From the NCBI RefSeq assembly GCF_022569295.1, contig NZ_JAKFIA010000001.1, forward strand, positions 1,441,001 through 1,505,000: 64,000 nucleotides of DNA. The letters run 5' to 3'. A program made the translations under genes and the position numbers. This DNA is from Pedomonas mirosovicensis (GTDB taxonomy: Bacteria > Pseudomonadota > Alphaproteobacteria > Sphingomonadales > Sphingomonadaceae). Positions 1 through 9,323 of this stretch are shown here, piece by piece (within the stretch, counting starts at the first letter, position 1; every line of letters begins with the position of its first letter). The notes beneath the pieces were generated by a model that saw only the letters and a program-made list of their open reading frames with translations, was not told the origin of the DNA and searched no databases.

Positions 1-2
1 CC

Positions 3-608
3 GACGCCATGGTGCGCGCCGGTCAGGCCAAGGTGGCGCTGGTGATCGGCGCGGAGACCTTCAGCCGCATTCTCGATTGGCAGGACCGCACCACCTGCGT
101 GCTGTTTGGCGACGGCGCGGGCGCAGTCGTCCTGAAGGCGGCGCCGGCCGAGGACATCCACACCGACCGGGGCGTGCTGGCCAGCCGCCTTCACTCGGAC
201 GGGCGCTATCGCGACATGCTGTATGTGGATGGCGGTCCGTCCTCCACCCGCACCACCGGCTATCTTCGCATGAAGGGGCGGGAGGTGTTCCGCCACGCCG
301 TCGAGAATCTGGCCTCGGTGGTGGGCGAGGTGCTGGACGAGGCCGGCTTCGAGCCGCAAGACATCGATTGGGTGGTGCCGCACCAGGCCAACCGCCGCAT
401 TCTCGAGAGCACGGCCAAGAAGCTGGGCCTCTCCATGGACCAGGTGGTGGTGACGGTCGACCAGCACGCCAACACTTCGGCGGCCTCGGTGCCGCTGGCG
501 TTGGACGCGGCGGTGAGCGACGGGCGGATCAAGCCGGGCGATCTGCTGCTGCTGGAGGCAATGGGCGGTGGATTCACCTGGGGCGGCGCGCTGGTGCGTT
601 GGGGATAA
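3..608 (+). CDS. fabH: 3-oxoacyl-ACP synthase III (FabH), 5' end outside window
   Basis: FabH condenses acetyl-CoA with malonyl-ACP to start fatty-acid synthesis in the cytoplasm. Only the C-terminal two thirds are present; the reading frame is open to the window edge, so the nucleophile Cys lies upstream. Two of the three catalytic residues are visible: His in PHQAN (about residue 125 counted from the first Met here) and Asn in HANTSAAS (about 155). The glycine-rich end [14 protein letters not shown] is typical of the family. It is followed after 113 bases by ihfA and then a MerR gene, an order common in alphaproteobacteria, where plsX usually precedes fabH. Confidence 0.95.
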   Translation, partial: DAMVRAGQAKVALVIGAETFSRILDWQDRTTCVLFGDGAGAVVLKAAPAEDIHTDRGVLASRLHSDGRYRDMLYVDGGPSSTRTTGYLRMKGREVFRHAVENLASVVGEVLDEAGFEPQDIDWVVPHQANRRILESTAKKLGLSMDQVVVTVDQHANTSAASVPLALDAAVSDGRIKPGDLLLLEAMGGGFTWGGALVRWG

Positions 609-721
609 AGGGTTTTTCGGCCCAGCCATTGGCACCGGAACATTCGGCCGGCGTTGTTATTCACAGTCCAGTCATGTAGGATTCACTACTTCGGTGGTGA
701 CAGAAGGGCAAAGGCGACGTC

Positions 722-1033
722 ATGTCCAGCAATACAGTCACGCGCGCCGACTTGAGCGAGGCCGTCTATCAGGAAATCGGTCTGTCGAGGGCTGAGTCCG
801 CTGCGCTCGTCGAGCAGGTGCTCGCTCTGATCTCCGATACGCTGGTGTCGGGTCAGAATGTGAAGCTTTCTTCCTTCGGCAGCTTCGTCCTGCGCCAGAA
901 GGGCGGGCGCGTCGGTCGCAATCCCAAGACCGGCGAGGAAGTGCCGATCGATCCGCGCCGGGTGCTGACCTTCAAGGCCAGCCAGGTGATGCGCGACCGC
1001 ATCAACAGCGGCAGCGGCGGGGCAAGCGACTGA
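722..1033 (+). CDS. ihfA: Integration host factor alpha subunit
   Basis: DNA-bending nucleoid protein that works as a heterodimer with IhfB. It is 103 residues, the usual IHF-alpha length, and belongs to the HU/IHF fold. The beta-arm motif GRNPKTGE (residues 65-72) holds the Pro that intercalates into DNA. The N-terminal dimerisation helices and the C-terminal FKAS segment are also present. The start ATG is preceded by an AAGGCGA-like ribosome-binding site. It lies between fabH and a MerR regulator on the same strand and is probably cotranscribed with them. Confidence 0.95.
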   Translation: MSSNTVTRADLSEAVYQEIGLSRAESAALVEQVLALISDTLVSGQNVKLSSFGSFVLRQKGGRVGRNPKTGEEVPIDPRRVLTFKASQVMRDRINSGSGGASD

Positions 1034-1038
1034 GCAGT

Positions 1039-1064
1039 GGCCTGGGGCCCATGGGGCCCCGGCC
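1039..1064 (+). terminator. GC-rich hairpin after ihfA
   Basis: A stem of about 11 bp (GGCC then GGGGCCC, with one bulged T) lies a few bases after the ihfA stop. No T-run follows, so it could be a partial terminator or an mRNA 3'-protecting hairpin rather than a full intrinsic terminator. Confidence 0.4.
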
Positions 1065-1169
1065 ATCTGGACATTGCCGGCGCTTCAACCCGATCCTTTA
1101 GGATTTTCCTGACCGCGGCCTGATTGCAGGCTGCCGGATAACGGTTACAGCGTGAGGACCATTGCGGGA

Positions 1170-1955
1170 ATGAGTGAGGGAAAGTCAGCCAAAGCCTATC
1201 GCACCATCAGCGAGGTGGCCGAAAGCCTTGGCGTGCCCCAGCATGTCCTGCGGTTCTGGGAGACCAAGTTTCCCGCCGTCAAGCCGCTGAAGCGGGGTGG
1301 CAACCGGCGTTACTATCGTCCGGAAGATATCGAACTCCTCCAGGTCATTCATCGCCTGCTGCACGTGGAAGGCTATACCATCAAGGGCGCGCAGAAGCTG
1401 CTGAAGGAGCAGGGCGCGCGGCCGCTGGTGGAAGCGCTGATGGGCAGCGAAGGGCCGGTGCCGTTGGCCCTGGCCGCTGTTGCCACGGATGGCGCGGCGG
1501 ATGACAACGTGTCGGCGCAGGCCGCGCCTAGAGCCGAGCCGGAAGCCCAAGGCGAAGCGGTTGCCGAGGCCGGTCGTGATGCGGATGCCGAGAGTGCACC
1601 CGCAGACGTGGCCTCCGCTGCCTCGGCTGCCGGGGAAACGCCCGCCGTGGACGCGGCGGCGCTGTCCGCCGAACTGGCGCAGGCGAGCGCCCCGGCGTTT
1701 GCCGGACCAGCCAGCGATGATAATGCCGGCACCGCGCCCAAGGATATTGCAGCCGCCGTGGCTGTGATGCCGGTCGAGATGGCCGAAGCCACGCTGGAGC
1801 GCGCCGTGGAGAGTGCCGCTCCTAAACGCTCGGCAGAGTTTGCTGAAGCTGCGCCCGCCGCACGACAGCGGAGCGGCGCCTTGGTGGCCGAACTCAAGGC
1901 CATCCGCGCCCAGTTGGCCGAGGCGCTGGCCGCAACAACGCCTGCGGCCCGCTGA
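1170..1955 (+). CDS. MerR family transcriptional regulator
   Basis: The N-terminal 80 residues form a MerR winged helix: [20 protein letters not shown], then the [12 protein letters not shown] wing, then the [15 protein letters not shown] helix. The rest (about 180 residues) is low-complexity Ala/Glu/Pro-rich sequence with no cysteine cluster, so no metal sensing is evident. I chose the ATG at 1170 over the GTG at 1152 because family members start just before the YRTISEV segment. The position after ihfA is typical of alphaproteobacteria; the target genes are unknown. The long acidic tail is variable and probably disordered. Confidence 0.85.
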   Translation: MSEGKSAKAYRTISEVAESLGVPQHVLRFWETKFPAVKPLKRGGNRRYYRPEDIELLQVIHRLLHVEGYTIKGAQKLLKEQGARPLVEALMGSEGPVPLALAAVATDGAADDNVSAQAAPRAEPEAQGEAVAEAGRDADAESAPADVASAASAAGETPAVDAAALSAELAQASAPAFAGPASDDNAGTAPKDIAAAVAVMPVEMAEATLERAVESAAPKRSAEFAEAAPAARQRSGALVAELKAIRAQLAEALAATTPAAR

Positions 1956-2113
1956 ACCCAGACGGAGTGGCGCTGCCTGCCATTCCTTGCTGACCCCGCT
2001 CTTTCCCGCAAGGCCCTGCCATGCCCCCCCACGGCGTGGGCCTTCGTTGCGATCTGCCCTCATCGCATCCACTTGGCTGGCGCCTGAAGCAAGCAGGCAG
2101 CAGGTGCCTTCCG

Positions 2114-2160
2114 TATGTTGACACTGTACACAATTGGGCTATGTATACGGTGTCAACATA
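2114..2160. promoter_or_regulatory. Large inverted repeat upstream of the DoxX gene
   Basis: Two 18-base arms match at 16 of 18 positions: TATGTTGACACTGTACAC at 2114-2131, and the reverse complement of 2143-2160, TATGTTGACACCGTATAC. They are separated by 11 bases. Each arm contains TTGACA, so both strands have a candidate -35 box. The repeat sits 40 bases before the ATG of the DoxX gene and looks like a dimeric repressor operator overlapping a promoter. Confidence 0.6.
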
Positions 2161-2199
2161 AGGTCCGCACGGACCGCTTGGGCTGGAGGGAGGGACGCA

Positions 2200-2688
2200 A
2201 TGCTGTTCTTTGGGTTTCTTGTGGTTGGTGCGCTCGTTGCTGCTCTTGTGGGGCGGCTGTTTGGAATACGCGCCCTTATGGAGCAGGCGGCATGTATGCG
2301 CTGGGGAATGAGCGCCGCGCTGTTGTTCTTCGGGGTCGACCATCTGTTGGTGCCGGAGCGGTACATCCCCATGGTGCCCGAGGTGCTGGCTCGGCCTGAC
2401 CTGATCGTGCTGTTCACTGGCCTGTGCGAAATCGCAGGGGCGATCGGGCTGCTGCTGCCCCGGACGCGGCGACTCGCCGGGGCTCTGCTGGCGGTCTACT
2501 TCGTGTGCGTCTTCCCTGCGAATATCCGCAACGCCGTGGAGGGGTTGTCGGTCAGCGGCCTGCCGGGGGCAAGCTGGTATTACTGGGTGCGGCTTGCCTT
2601 CCAGCCGGTTGCCGTGTGGTGGGCGCTGCGGGCCTCCGGCATTCTGCCGGGCAGGCGGCGGCGGGAACAGCAGGCTCCAGCTTCGTGA
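2200..2688 (+). CDS. DoxX-like small membrane protein
   Basis: A 162-residue protein with four hydrophobic segments: near residues 2-20, 35-55, 66-85 and 92-112, plus a weaker one near 125-145. Segments such as FFGVDHLLVPERYIPMVP and LTG/CEIAGAIGLLLP-like turns resemble the DoxX/DUF4267-type family of four-helix membrane proteins. Start 2200 is preceded by a strong GGAGGGAGGG ribosome-binding site; an upstream in-frame start at 2134 lies inside the operator-like inverted repeat and is unlikely. DoxX proteins have been tied to thiol/oxidant responses in some bacteria, but the role here is unknown. It converges with the ABC exporter, with only 16 bases between the stops. Confidence 0.75.
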   Translation: MLFFGFLVVGALVAALVGRLFGIRALMEQAACMRWGMSAALLFFGVDHLLVPERYIPMVPEVLARPDLIVLFTGLCEIAGAIGLLLPRTRRLAGALLAVYFVCVFPANIRNAVEGLSVSGLPGASWYYWVRLAFQPVAVWWALRASGILPGRRRREQQAPAS

Positions 2689-2704
2689 TGGATCGGGCGA
2701 AAGA

Positions 2705-4501
2705 TCAGCTCACCGCCTCGGCAGCCGTATCGAACTGGAGGTTGGCGAGGCGGGCGTAAAGGCCGCCTTCGGCCAGCAGCTGCTGGTGAGTGCCGGAGGC
2801 CACGATGCGCCCCTTGTCGAGCACGATGATGCGGTCGGCGCGAACGACCGTCGCCAGCCGGTGGGCGATGACGAGGGTGGTGCGCTTTTCCATCAGCCGC
2901 TCCAGCGCCTTCTGCACCAGCCGTTCGGACTCGGCGTCGAGCGCGGAGGTGGCTTCATCCAGCAGCAGGATAGGCGCATCGCGCAGGATGGCCCGCGCAA
3001 TGGCGAGGCGCTGGCGCTGGCCACCGGAGAGGCGCACGCCGGACTCGCCAAGGTAAGTGTGGATGCCCTGCGGCAGGGCGCGCAGGAACTCGGCGGCGTT
3101 GGCGGCCTCGGCGGCTGCCCAGACTTCCGCCTCGGTGGCGTCGGGGCGGCCATAGAGGATATTCTCATAGGCGGTGGCGGCGAAGATCACCGTTTCCTGC
3201 GGCACCACGGCCAGCCGCAAGCGCAACTCCTGCGGGTCCGCCTGCGGGAGCGGCACGCCATCGATGCGGATTTCGCCCTTCTGCGGATCGTAGAAGCGCT
3301 GGATCAGCTGGAACAGGGTGGACTTGCCCGCGCCCGAGGGGCCGACGACCGCCACGGTCTCGCCCGGCCGGATGGAGAGGTGCAGGTCGTGCAGGGCCGG
3401 GGCGTCGGTGGTGGTGGGATAGGCGAAGCTCACATGGTCGAACTCGACCTCGCCGCGCGGGGGGCACGGGCAGGGCGACCGGCTGGGCGGGGGCGGTGAT
3501 GATGGGATCGGCCCGCAGCAGCTCCGACAGGCGGCCGGCCGCGCCGGCAGCGCGCATCACGTCACCGAACACTTCGGTCAGCGAGCCGATGGCGCCGGCA
3601 ACGAGCGCCGCCCACAGCACGAAGGCGGTGATGGCCCCGCCCGAGAGGTTGCCGGCAATCACGTCCCGCGCGCCTTCCCACAGCACGAAGGTGATGGCGG
3701 AGAAGATCAGCAGGATGACCAGCGCCGTGAGAGCTGCGCGGGCGGTGAAGCGGCGGCGGGCAGCGGCAAACGCGCCCTCGACGATGGTGCTGAACCGCTG
3801 GGACTCGCGCTTCTCCTGCGTGAAGGCCTGGACGACGCGGATGGCTCCCAGCGCCTCGTCGGCCAGCGTTGCCACTTCCGCCACCGCATCCTGGCTGGAG
3901 CGGGAGAGCGTCCGCACCTTGCGGCCCAGAATGATGATGGGGATGACCGTCGCGGGGATGACCAGCATCAGCAGCGCCGCGTGCTTGGGGCTGGTGATGA
4001 ACAGGAGGATGACGCCGCCCACGCAGGTAATAAGGTTCCGCAGCGCCATGGAAACCGAGGTGCCGACCACCTGCTCGATGATGGTGGTGTCCGCCGTGAG
4101 GCGCGAGGCGATCTCGGACGGGCGGTTCACCTCGAAGAACTGGGGCGAGAGCGTCAGGAGGTGCCGGTGCACGGCGGCCCGAAGGTCGGCGATGACCCGC
4201 TCTCCCAGCCAGGTGACGCAGTAGAAGCGCAGCGCCGTTGCCACCGCCAGCACCCCGACGATGCCGAGGAGCCCAAGGAAGTAGGGAGTAATGGCGTTGG
4301 GGTCCTTCGCGCCGAAGCCGTGGTCCACCACGTAGCGGAAGCCCTGCGGAATGGCGAGGGTCGCGCCCGAGGCCGCCAGCAACGCGATGATGGCAACGGT
4401 CAGGTGGCCCGGATAACGCTGAACAAAACGCCACACGGTCTGCAACTGCGACAGGCGGCGACCGAGGGGAGCGGGAGGGGAGCGGAGGGTTGGTCGGTCA
4501 T
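2705..4501 (-). pseudogene. ABC exporter of MsbA type (fused permease and ATPase), frameshifted as read
   Basis: A half-size ABC exporter of about 595 residues. The N-terminal six-helix permease is read in one frame (down to about 3465), and the nucleotide-binding domain in another. The NBD is intact: Walker [10 protein letters not shown], signature LSGGQRQR, Walker [13 protein letters not shown] and the switch His in VIAHRL. The frame changes at a run of six G (plus strand 3459-3464); removing one base joins LPVPP to RGEVEF smoothly. A second one-base shift is needed near 4460-4470 if translation begins at the ATG at 4501, which has a good AAGGG site; otherwise a TTG at 4445 would serve. MsbA-like proteins export lipids or drugs across the inner membrane. 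It is divergent from rpmE, a common alphaproteobacterial arrangement. Confidence 0.85.
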
Positions 4502-4778
4502 GCGCGCACCCTTATCAGCCTCGCTACAGGAGCACAATCACGCTGGAAACACCCGGGCCGATGCGTCGCAGCAGGTTGCGTGCGTATAGCCAAGCACGCA
4601 GAATCGCGCCAGATTCGCTTTTGCCGCAGAACGGCCGGCGGATGGCGGGGAAGGCGTTTGCCTTTTCATAGAAACTTCCCTGCATTGCGCCGCCCCCTTG
4701 CGTCGCCCTGCCGCTTCTTGTAGAAGCCCGCTTTCTTTCAGACGGACTGGTCGGCAACCAGCCGAAGCGAGGCACGCC

Positions 4779-5006
4779 ATGAAGCAGAACATTCACCCGG
4801 ATTACCACACCATCACCGTCCAGATGACCGATGGCACCACCTACCAGACCCGCTCCACCTGGGGTAAGGAAGGCGACACGATGGTCCTCGAGATCGATCC
4901 GAAGTCGCACCCGGCCTGGACCGGCGGCAACCAGCGCGTCATGGATCATGGCGGCATGATCTCCCGCTTCAACAAGCGCTTCGGCAACTTCAAGCTGGGC
5001 AAGTAA
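4779..5006 (+). CDS. rpmE: 50S ribosomal protein L31
   Basis: A 75-residue protein beginning [19 protein letters not shown] and ending [14 protein letters not shown], diagnostic for bacterial L31. There are no cysteines, so it is the zinc-free form. The ATG at 4779 gives the standard N-terminus; the longer upstream reading frame is not needed. It is divergent from the ABC exporter and followed by a strong intrinsic terminator. Confidence 0.96.
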   Translation: MKQNIHPDYHTITVQMTDGTTYQTRSTWGKEGDTMVLEIDPKSHPAWTGGNQRVMDHGGMISRFNKRFGNFKLGK

Positions 5007-5070
5007 GCCCCGGCGTCTCCGCCTGGAGACAGGGCGCGGGAAGCGCCCGGAAGTTGAAACGAATACAGGG

Positions 5071-5106
5071 ACGGGCTGGCCCCATGCGGGCCGGCCCGTT
5101 TCCGTT
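5071..5106 (+). terminator. Intrinsic terminator of rpmE
   Basis: A 12-bp stem (ACGGGCTGGCCC with GGGCCGGCCCGT, one G-T pair) around a CATGC loop is followed by a T-rich tail (TTTCCGTTT). It starts 65 bases after the rpmE stop. Confidence 0.8.
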
Positions 5107-5167
5107 TGCGGGCCAGTGATGCTGGGTCGCCAATGGAACGAGGCCGGGTCGCCACCGTTCTAAAGGC

Positions 5168-7291
5168 GTGAGCAACGCAGTCCCATGGCGACGGATCGGC
5201 AAGGGGATCGCCATCGCTCTGGCGAGCCTGGCGGGCCTGATATTGCTGTTGTTTGTGGTGCTCTACATCACCAAGGGCAGCTTTCTCAAAGAACCGGCCA
5301 CGTCGCTGGCCAGCCGGATGACCGGCCGCACCGTGATGGTGGGCGGGGACTTCCAGCTTTACCTCGACCCCCACGTGCGGCTGCGGGCCGAGAACCTCTC
5401 CATCAGCAATCCGCCGTGGGTCGGCAAGCAGGCGCAGGGCAAGAACGCCCTGTTCCGCGCCGAGCGGCTGGATGCTTCCATTCGCGTGCTGCCGCTGTTC
5501 GTGGGCGACGTGAAGTTCCGGAGCCTCGATCTGGTGCGGGGCAATGCCAATCTGGTGCGGGACAGGACCGGCCGGGCCTCGTGGGATCTGGGCCGGGAGG
5601 AGACGGACAAGCCGTTCGAGATGCCCGAGATCGCGGCGGCGCGGGTGGTGGACAGCCGCGTGCGCTATGACGACCGCAAGGCGGACATGGCATTGGACAT
5701 GCGGATCGGCGACGTGGACGTAACCGACAACGCGCTCGATCAGCCGCTGCGGGCGCGAGGCACCGGGCGCTCCCACGGCCTGCCGTTCAAGATCGACGCC
5801 ACATGGCGCAGCCAGACGGGCGAATTGACCGGGGGCGGGCGGCAGAAGATGACGCTGGAGGTGGATGTGGCGGGCTCCCACGTCACGGTGGCGGGCGAGG
5901 TGCCGGGCACCACCACGCTCGACGGGGTGGAGTTCAGGGTGGCCTCGCGCGGGCGCACGCTGGCCGCGCCGTTCTCGCTCATCGGCGTCGTGGTGCCGGA
6001 TACCCGCAGCTATGACGTCGCGGGCATTGCCCGCAAGGACGGCGATGTGTGGCGGGTGCGAAACCTCAAAGGGCGGTTCGGCGACAGCGACATCGCGGGC
6101 ACGCTGTCCGTCCGCACCGGGGAGCGGCTGAAGCTGGAGGCGGATCTTACAAGCCGCAAGCTGGACATCATCGATGTGGGGCCGTGGATCGGCTATGATC
6201 CCCAGCGGCTCGACAAGCAGGGCGGCAAGGGCGCAATCACGGTGGAGGGCGGGCGGCCCTGGCTTCTGCCCAACGCCACGCTGGCCACGGAATCCCTCGG
6301 CACCTTCGACGCCGAGGTGCGTTACCGCGCCGATAGCGTGGATACGGGCAACGTGCCCATCAACCAGCTCGACCTCACCCTGTCGCTCAACCACAGGCTG
6401 CTGCGGCTGGACCCCGTGGCGATCGATCTGGCGGGAGGGCGGCTGACCGCCTACGTGAACATCGATGCGCGCCAGGAGCAGGTGGTAACCGACTACGACC
6501 TGCGCCTGTCCCCGGTCCGGCTGTCGCGCCTGCTTGAGCCCTTCGGGGCGCTGGCGGACGGCACCACCGGCACCCTGCGCGGGCGGCTGCAACTGCGCGG
6601 GTTTGGCGACACGGTGCGGAAGTCGCTGGGCTCATCGAACGGGCGCATCGTGCTGATCCTGCCGCAGGGCACGCTGTGGGTGCGGAATAATGAGCTGGTG
6701 GAATTGGACATCGGCGGCTTCCTTGAAGCGGCAATTTCCGATGACCTGAAGGAACCGGCGGAGATCCGCTGCGGCCTCATCGGCTTCACGGTGAAGGACG
6801 GGCAGGCCGTGGCCGACCCCATCCTCATCGATACGGAGCGCGCGGTAATCCGCGGCCGGGGCGGCTTTGCCTTCCGCGACGAGCGGCTGGGGCTGGAAAT
6901 CGAGGCGGATTCGAAAAAGCCGAGCCTGTTCTCCGCCCAATCGCCCATTGGCCTGCAAGGCTATTTCGCCCAGCCCGCCATCAACCCCATCTCGGGCGAG
7001 CTGCTGGCGCGGGGCGGCGCAGGCGCGGCGCTGGGTGTGGCGGCGACGCCCTTTGCCGCCATCCTCGCCTTCCTCGATATCGGCGAGGAGGAGGACACCA
7101 ACTGCACGCCGGTGCTGGCGGGCGCTCACAGCGCCGAGGTGAAAGCCGCCGACAAGGCCGCCGAAGCCGACAGCGCCAAAGAGCAGCGCAAGGCTGCCAA
7201 GGAGGCCCGCGAAGACGCCCGCAAGGAAGCCCAGGAAGCGCAGGAAAAGCTGGACGAACAGCGCCGCGAGGAGAAGGGGGATAAGAAATGA
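5168..7291 (+). CDS. AsmA family protein
   Basis: A 707-residue protein with one N-terminal membrane anchor (about residues 12-34) and a long periplasmic beta-rich body of AsmA/TamB type. The N-terminal AsmA signature region (anchor, then SLASRMTGRTVMVGGDF, then LRAENLSISNPPW) is clear. AsmA-like proteins are thought to carry phospholipids between membranes and affect outer-membrane assembly. The last 50 residues are highly charged (Lys/Glu/Ala repeats), likely a coiled-coil tail. Start 5168 is a GTG shortly after the rpmE terminator; the nearby ATG starts belong to another frame. Confidence 0.85.
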   Translation: MSNAVPWRRIGKGIAIALASLAGLILLLFVVLYITKGSFLKEPATSLASRMTGRTVMVGGDFQLYLDPHVRLRAENLSISNPPWVGKQAQGKNALFRAERLDASIRVLPLFVGDVKFRSLDLVRGNANLVRDRTGRASWDLGREETDKPFEMPEIAAARVVDSRVRYDDRKADMALDMRIGDVDVTDNALDQPLRARGTGRSHGLPFKIDATWRSQTGELTGGGRQKMTLEVDVAGSHVTVAGEVPGTTTLDGVEFRVASRGRTLAAPFSLIGVVVPDTRSYDVAGIARKDGDVWRVRNLKGRFGDSDIAGTLSVRTGERLKLEADLTSRKLDIIDVGPWIGYDPQRLDKQGGKGAITVEGGRPWLLPNATLATESLGTFDAEVRYRADSVDTGNVPINQLDLTLSLNHRLLRLDPVAIDLAGGRLTAYVNIDARQEQVVTDYDLRLSPVRLSRLLEPFGALADGTTGTLRGRLQLRGFGDTVRKSLGSSNGRIVLILPQGTLWVRNNELVELDIGGFLEAAISDDLKEPAEIRCGLIGFTVKDGQAVADPILIDTERAVIRGRGGFAFRDERLGLEIEADSKKPSLFSAQSPIGLQGYFAQPAINPISGELLARGGAGAALGVAATPFAAILAFLDIGEEEDTNCTPVLAGAHSAEVKAADKAAEADSAKEQRKAAKEAREDARKEAQEAQEKLDEQRREEKGDKK

Positions 7292-7302
7292 AAGTTAGGA
7301 AT

Positions 7303-7475
7303 GGAAGGGGACGCGGTCCCCCTTCAGATCCCCCATTTGTTTTTATAGGGCCGCGCCTTGGATGAACGGGGGCGCGTTCCAATAATCCGTAATCCAGAAG
7401 GTGCGCCCTTCATGCCGCGCACGGCCCGATAAACGAAAGGGAGGTGCAGGAGGGACAAGTCCCTCCTGCAAAAAA
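7303..7475. repeat. Two-ended extragenic hairpin element, copy 1
   Basis: Lies between convergent genes (AsmA and ArgP). The left hairpin GAAGGGGAC/GTCCCCCTTC (7304-7325) is followed inward by CCCCATTTGTTTTTATAGGG and a CCGCGCC tract. The right end mirrors it: CGGCCC, AAACGAAAGGGAG, then a perfect 12-bp hairpin TGCAGGAGGGAC/GTCCCTCCTGCA and A-run. Read from either strand it gives a hairpin plus T-rich tail, so it should stop transcription in both directions. Confidence 0.75.
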
Positions 7476-7505
7476 TCATAAAATACAAATGACTAACATG
7501 AAAAC

Positions 7506-8387
7506 CTACTGCGCCAGATGGCGGCTGGCGGCGGTGAGGACGGCGGTGGTCATGGGGGCGAGGGCGTCCTCGATGGCGCGGGACCACTGCCAGAACAGGG
7601 GCACGTCGAGCGCGGTGCCGGGCTGGAGTTCGACCAGGCGCCCGGCGGTGAGGTGGGGGCGGGCGAGCGGTTCCGGGTTCATGCCCCAGCCGAGGCCGGC
7701 GAGAGCGGCATCCACGAAGGCGTGGCTGGAGGGCAGCCAGTGGGTGGGCGGCGCGATGGTTTGGCCGGTCGCGCTGGCGATCCAGCGGGCCTGGAGCGCG
7801 TCCTTGGCGTTGAAGCAGAGGCAGGGGGCCTGCGCGAGTGCGGTGTCGTCGATGCCGTTTGCAAACCAGCGCTGCATGAAGGCCGGGCTGGCGGTCGCCA
7901 GGAAGCGCATGGCCCCGAGCGGGCGGCTGCTGCACCCTTGCACCGCCTCGGCGTGGGCGGTGACGGCGGCGCTGACCTCGCCGCGGCGCAGCCAGTCCGC
8001 GCTGTGGTCCTGATCGTCCAGCACCAGATCGAACAGCAGGCCATCGGTTGCGGCCATGGCGTCGATGAACCAGGTGGCGAGGCTGTCTGCATTGACGGCG
8101 ATCCGCAGCGTCGCCGGGCGGCGGCCGGGCAGCAGGCCGCCAAGGTCCGCCTGAAGGCCGTGCTCAAGAAGGCCGACGCTTTCCACGTGGCGGCAGAGGC
8201 GGGTGCCGAGGGGCGTGGCGGTGCAGGGCTGGCCGCGCACGATGACGACGGCCCCCAGCCGCTCCTCCAGCAGCTTCACCCGCTGGGAGACGGCGGAGGG
8301 GGTGATGCCGAGCTGGCGGGCGGCTTTTTCGAAGCTGCCCGTCTGCACCACGGCGGCCACGGCTTCCAGGCTGGCATAGTCGAGCAT
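7506..8387 (-). CDS. argP: LysR family regulator, ArgP/LysG type
   Basis: A 293-residue LysR-type regulator. The winged HTH lies in residues 5-65 (LEAVAAVVQTGSFEKAARQL, then TPSAVSQRVKLLEERLG), followed by an effector domain. The HTH and the start MLDYASLEAVAAVV match ArgP/IciA/LysG proteins, which sense Lys or Arg and switch on a divergently encoded exporter. That is exactly the arrangement here, with a LysE/ArgO exporter starting 86 bases away. The effector is inferred from family and context. Confidence 0.85.
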   Translation of the reverse strand: MLDYASLEAVAAVVQTGSFEKAARQLGITPSAVSQRVKLLEERLGAVVIVRGQPCTATPLGTRLCRHVESVGLLEHGLQADLGGLLPGRRPATLRIAVNADSLATWFIDAMAATDGLLFDLVLDDQDHSADWLRRGEVSAAVTAHAEAVQGCSSRPLGAMRFLATASPAFMQRWFANGIDDTALAQAPCLCFNAKDALQARWIASATGQTIAPPTHWLPSSHAFVDAALAGLGWGMNPEPLARPHLTAGRLVELQPGTALDVPLFWQWSRAIEDALAPMTTAVLTAASRHLAQ

Positions 8388-8473
8388 GGATTAGTTTTGC
8401 TTAATCAAGCTTAGAAACTTTAGTTTTCCTAAGAAGCGTAACCCGGCTAGTCAATCCGCGAAAGGAGAGGCGG

Positions 8474-9091
8474 ATGACGAGCGGTGAGAACCTTGGGGCC
8501 TATGGCGCGGGCCTGATGCTGGGGCTGGGGCTGATCGTGGCGATTGGCGCGCAGAACGCCTTCGTGTTGCGCCAAGGCCTGCGGCGGGAGCATGTGCTGC
8601 CGGTGTGCCTTGTCTGCGCCCTATCCGACGCGGCGCTCATCAGCGTGGGCGTTGCCGGGTTCGGCGCGATCATCGCCGGGTTGCCATGGCTGGAGCCGGT
8701 GATGCGCTACGGCGGCGCGGCGTTCCTGCTGTTCTACGCTGCGCGGAGCCTCCTTTCGGCCCTGCGGAGCGGCGGCAGCCTCAACCCGGCGGAGGAGGCC
8801 GGGCTGGGGCTCGGCGCAACCCTGCTGACGTGCCTTGCCTTCACCTGGCTCAACCCGCACGTCTACCTCGACACCGTGGTGCTGCTGGGCTCGATCTCCA
8901 CCCAGTACGACGGCCACAAGGTCAATTTCGCCCTCGGGGCGATGTCCGCTTCGTTCCTGTTCTTCTTCGCGCTTGGCTACGGCGCGCGACTGCTGCGGCC
9001 GCTGTTCGCCAAACCTGCCGCATGGCGCGTGCTGGACGGCCTCATTGCCGTGATGATGACGCTGATCGCGCTCGATCTGGTGGTGGGGTGA
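8474..9091 (+). CDS. LysE/ArgO family basic amino acid exporter
   Basis: A 205-residue inner-membrane protein with five to six hydrophobic helices and the family signature GLIVAIGAQNAFVLRQGLRR near residues 20-40, including the conserved IGAQNAFVLRQG. It exports Lys and/or Arg when intracellular levels rise. The divergent argP-type regulator supports this. The intergenic stretch 8388-8473 is AT-rich with several TTAG/CTAA segments suited to LysR binding. The GGAGAGG ribosome-binding site precedes the ATG. Confidence 0.88.
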   Translation: MTSGENLGAYGAGLMLGLGLIVAIGAQNAFVLRQGLRREHVLPVCLVCALSDAALISVGVAGFGAIIAGLPWLEPVMRYGGAAFLLFYAARSLLSALRSGGSLNPAEEAGLGLGATLLTCLAFTWLNPHVYLDTVVLLGSISTQYDGHKVNFALGAMSASFLFFFALGYGARLLRPLFAKPAAWRVLDGLIAVMMTLIALDLVVG

Positions 9092-9113
9092 TGGAAGGTA
9101 CACAAACTAAAGA

Positions 9114-9304
9114 TGGAAGGGGGACGCGGTCCCCCTTCCGATCCCCCATTCGTTTTAAAGGGACGCGCCTTGGATGGGCGGGGGAGCAAGACGGCTGATG
9201 AAGGGCGCGTTCCAGAACCCTGAAATCTCAGCAAGCGCGCCGTTCATGCAGGGCGCGGCCCGACAAAGTGAAGGGAGTGCAGAGGGGTAAGCCCCTCTGC
9301 AAAA
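9114..9304. repeat. Two-ended extragenic hairpin element, copy 2
   Basis: Lies between convergent lysE-type and DUF815 genes. The left hairpin is a perfect 11-bp stem, GGAAGGGGGAC/GTCCCCCTTCC (9114-9138, loop GCG), followed by CCCCCATTCGTTTT and GGGACGCGCC. The right side has GGCGCGGCCC, AGTGAAGGGAG and a perfect 10-bp hairpin TGCAGAGGGG/CCCCTCTGCA (9277-9300) ending in five A. Confidence 0.8.
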
Positions 9305-9323
9305 ACAATAACTCACTCCAAAC

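Noticed and set aside
4946-6592. A 548-codon frame on the minus strand
   Set aside because: It is antisense to AsmA and rpmE and has shadow composition with no recognisable domain.
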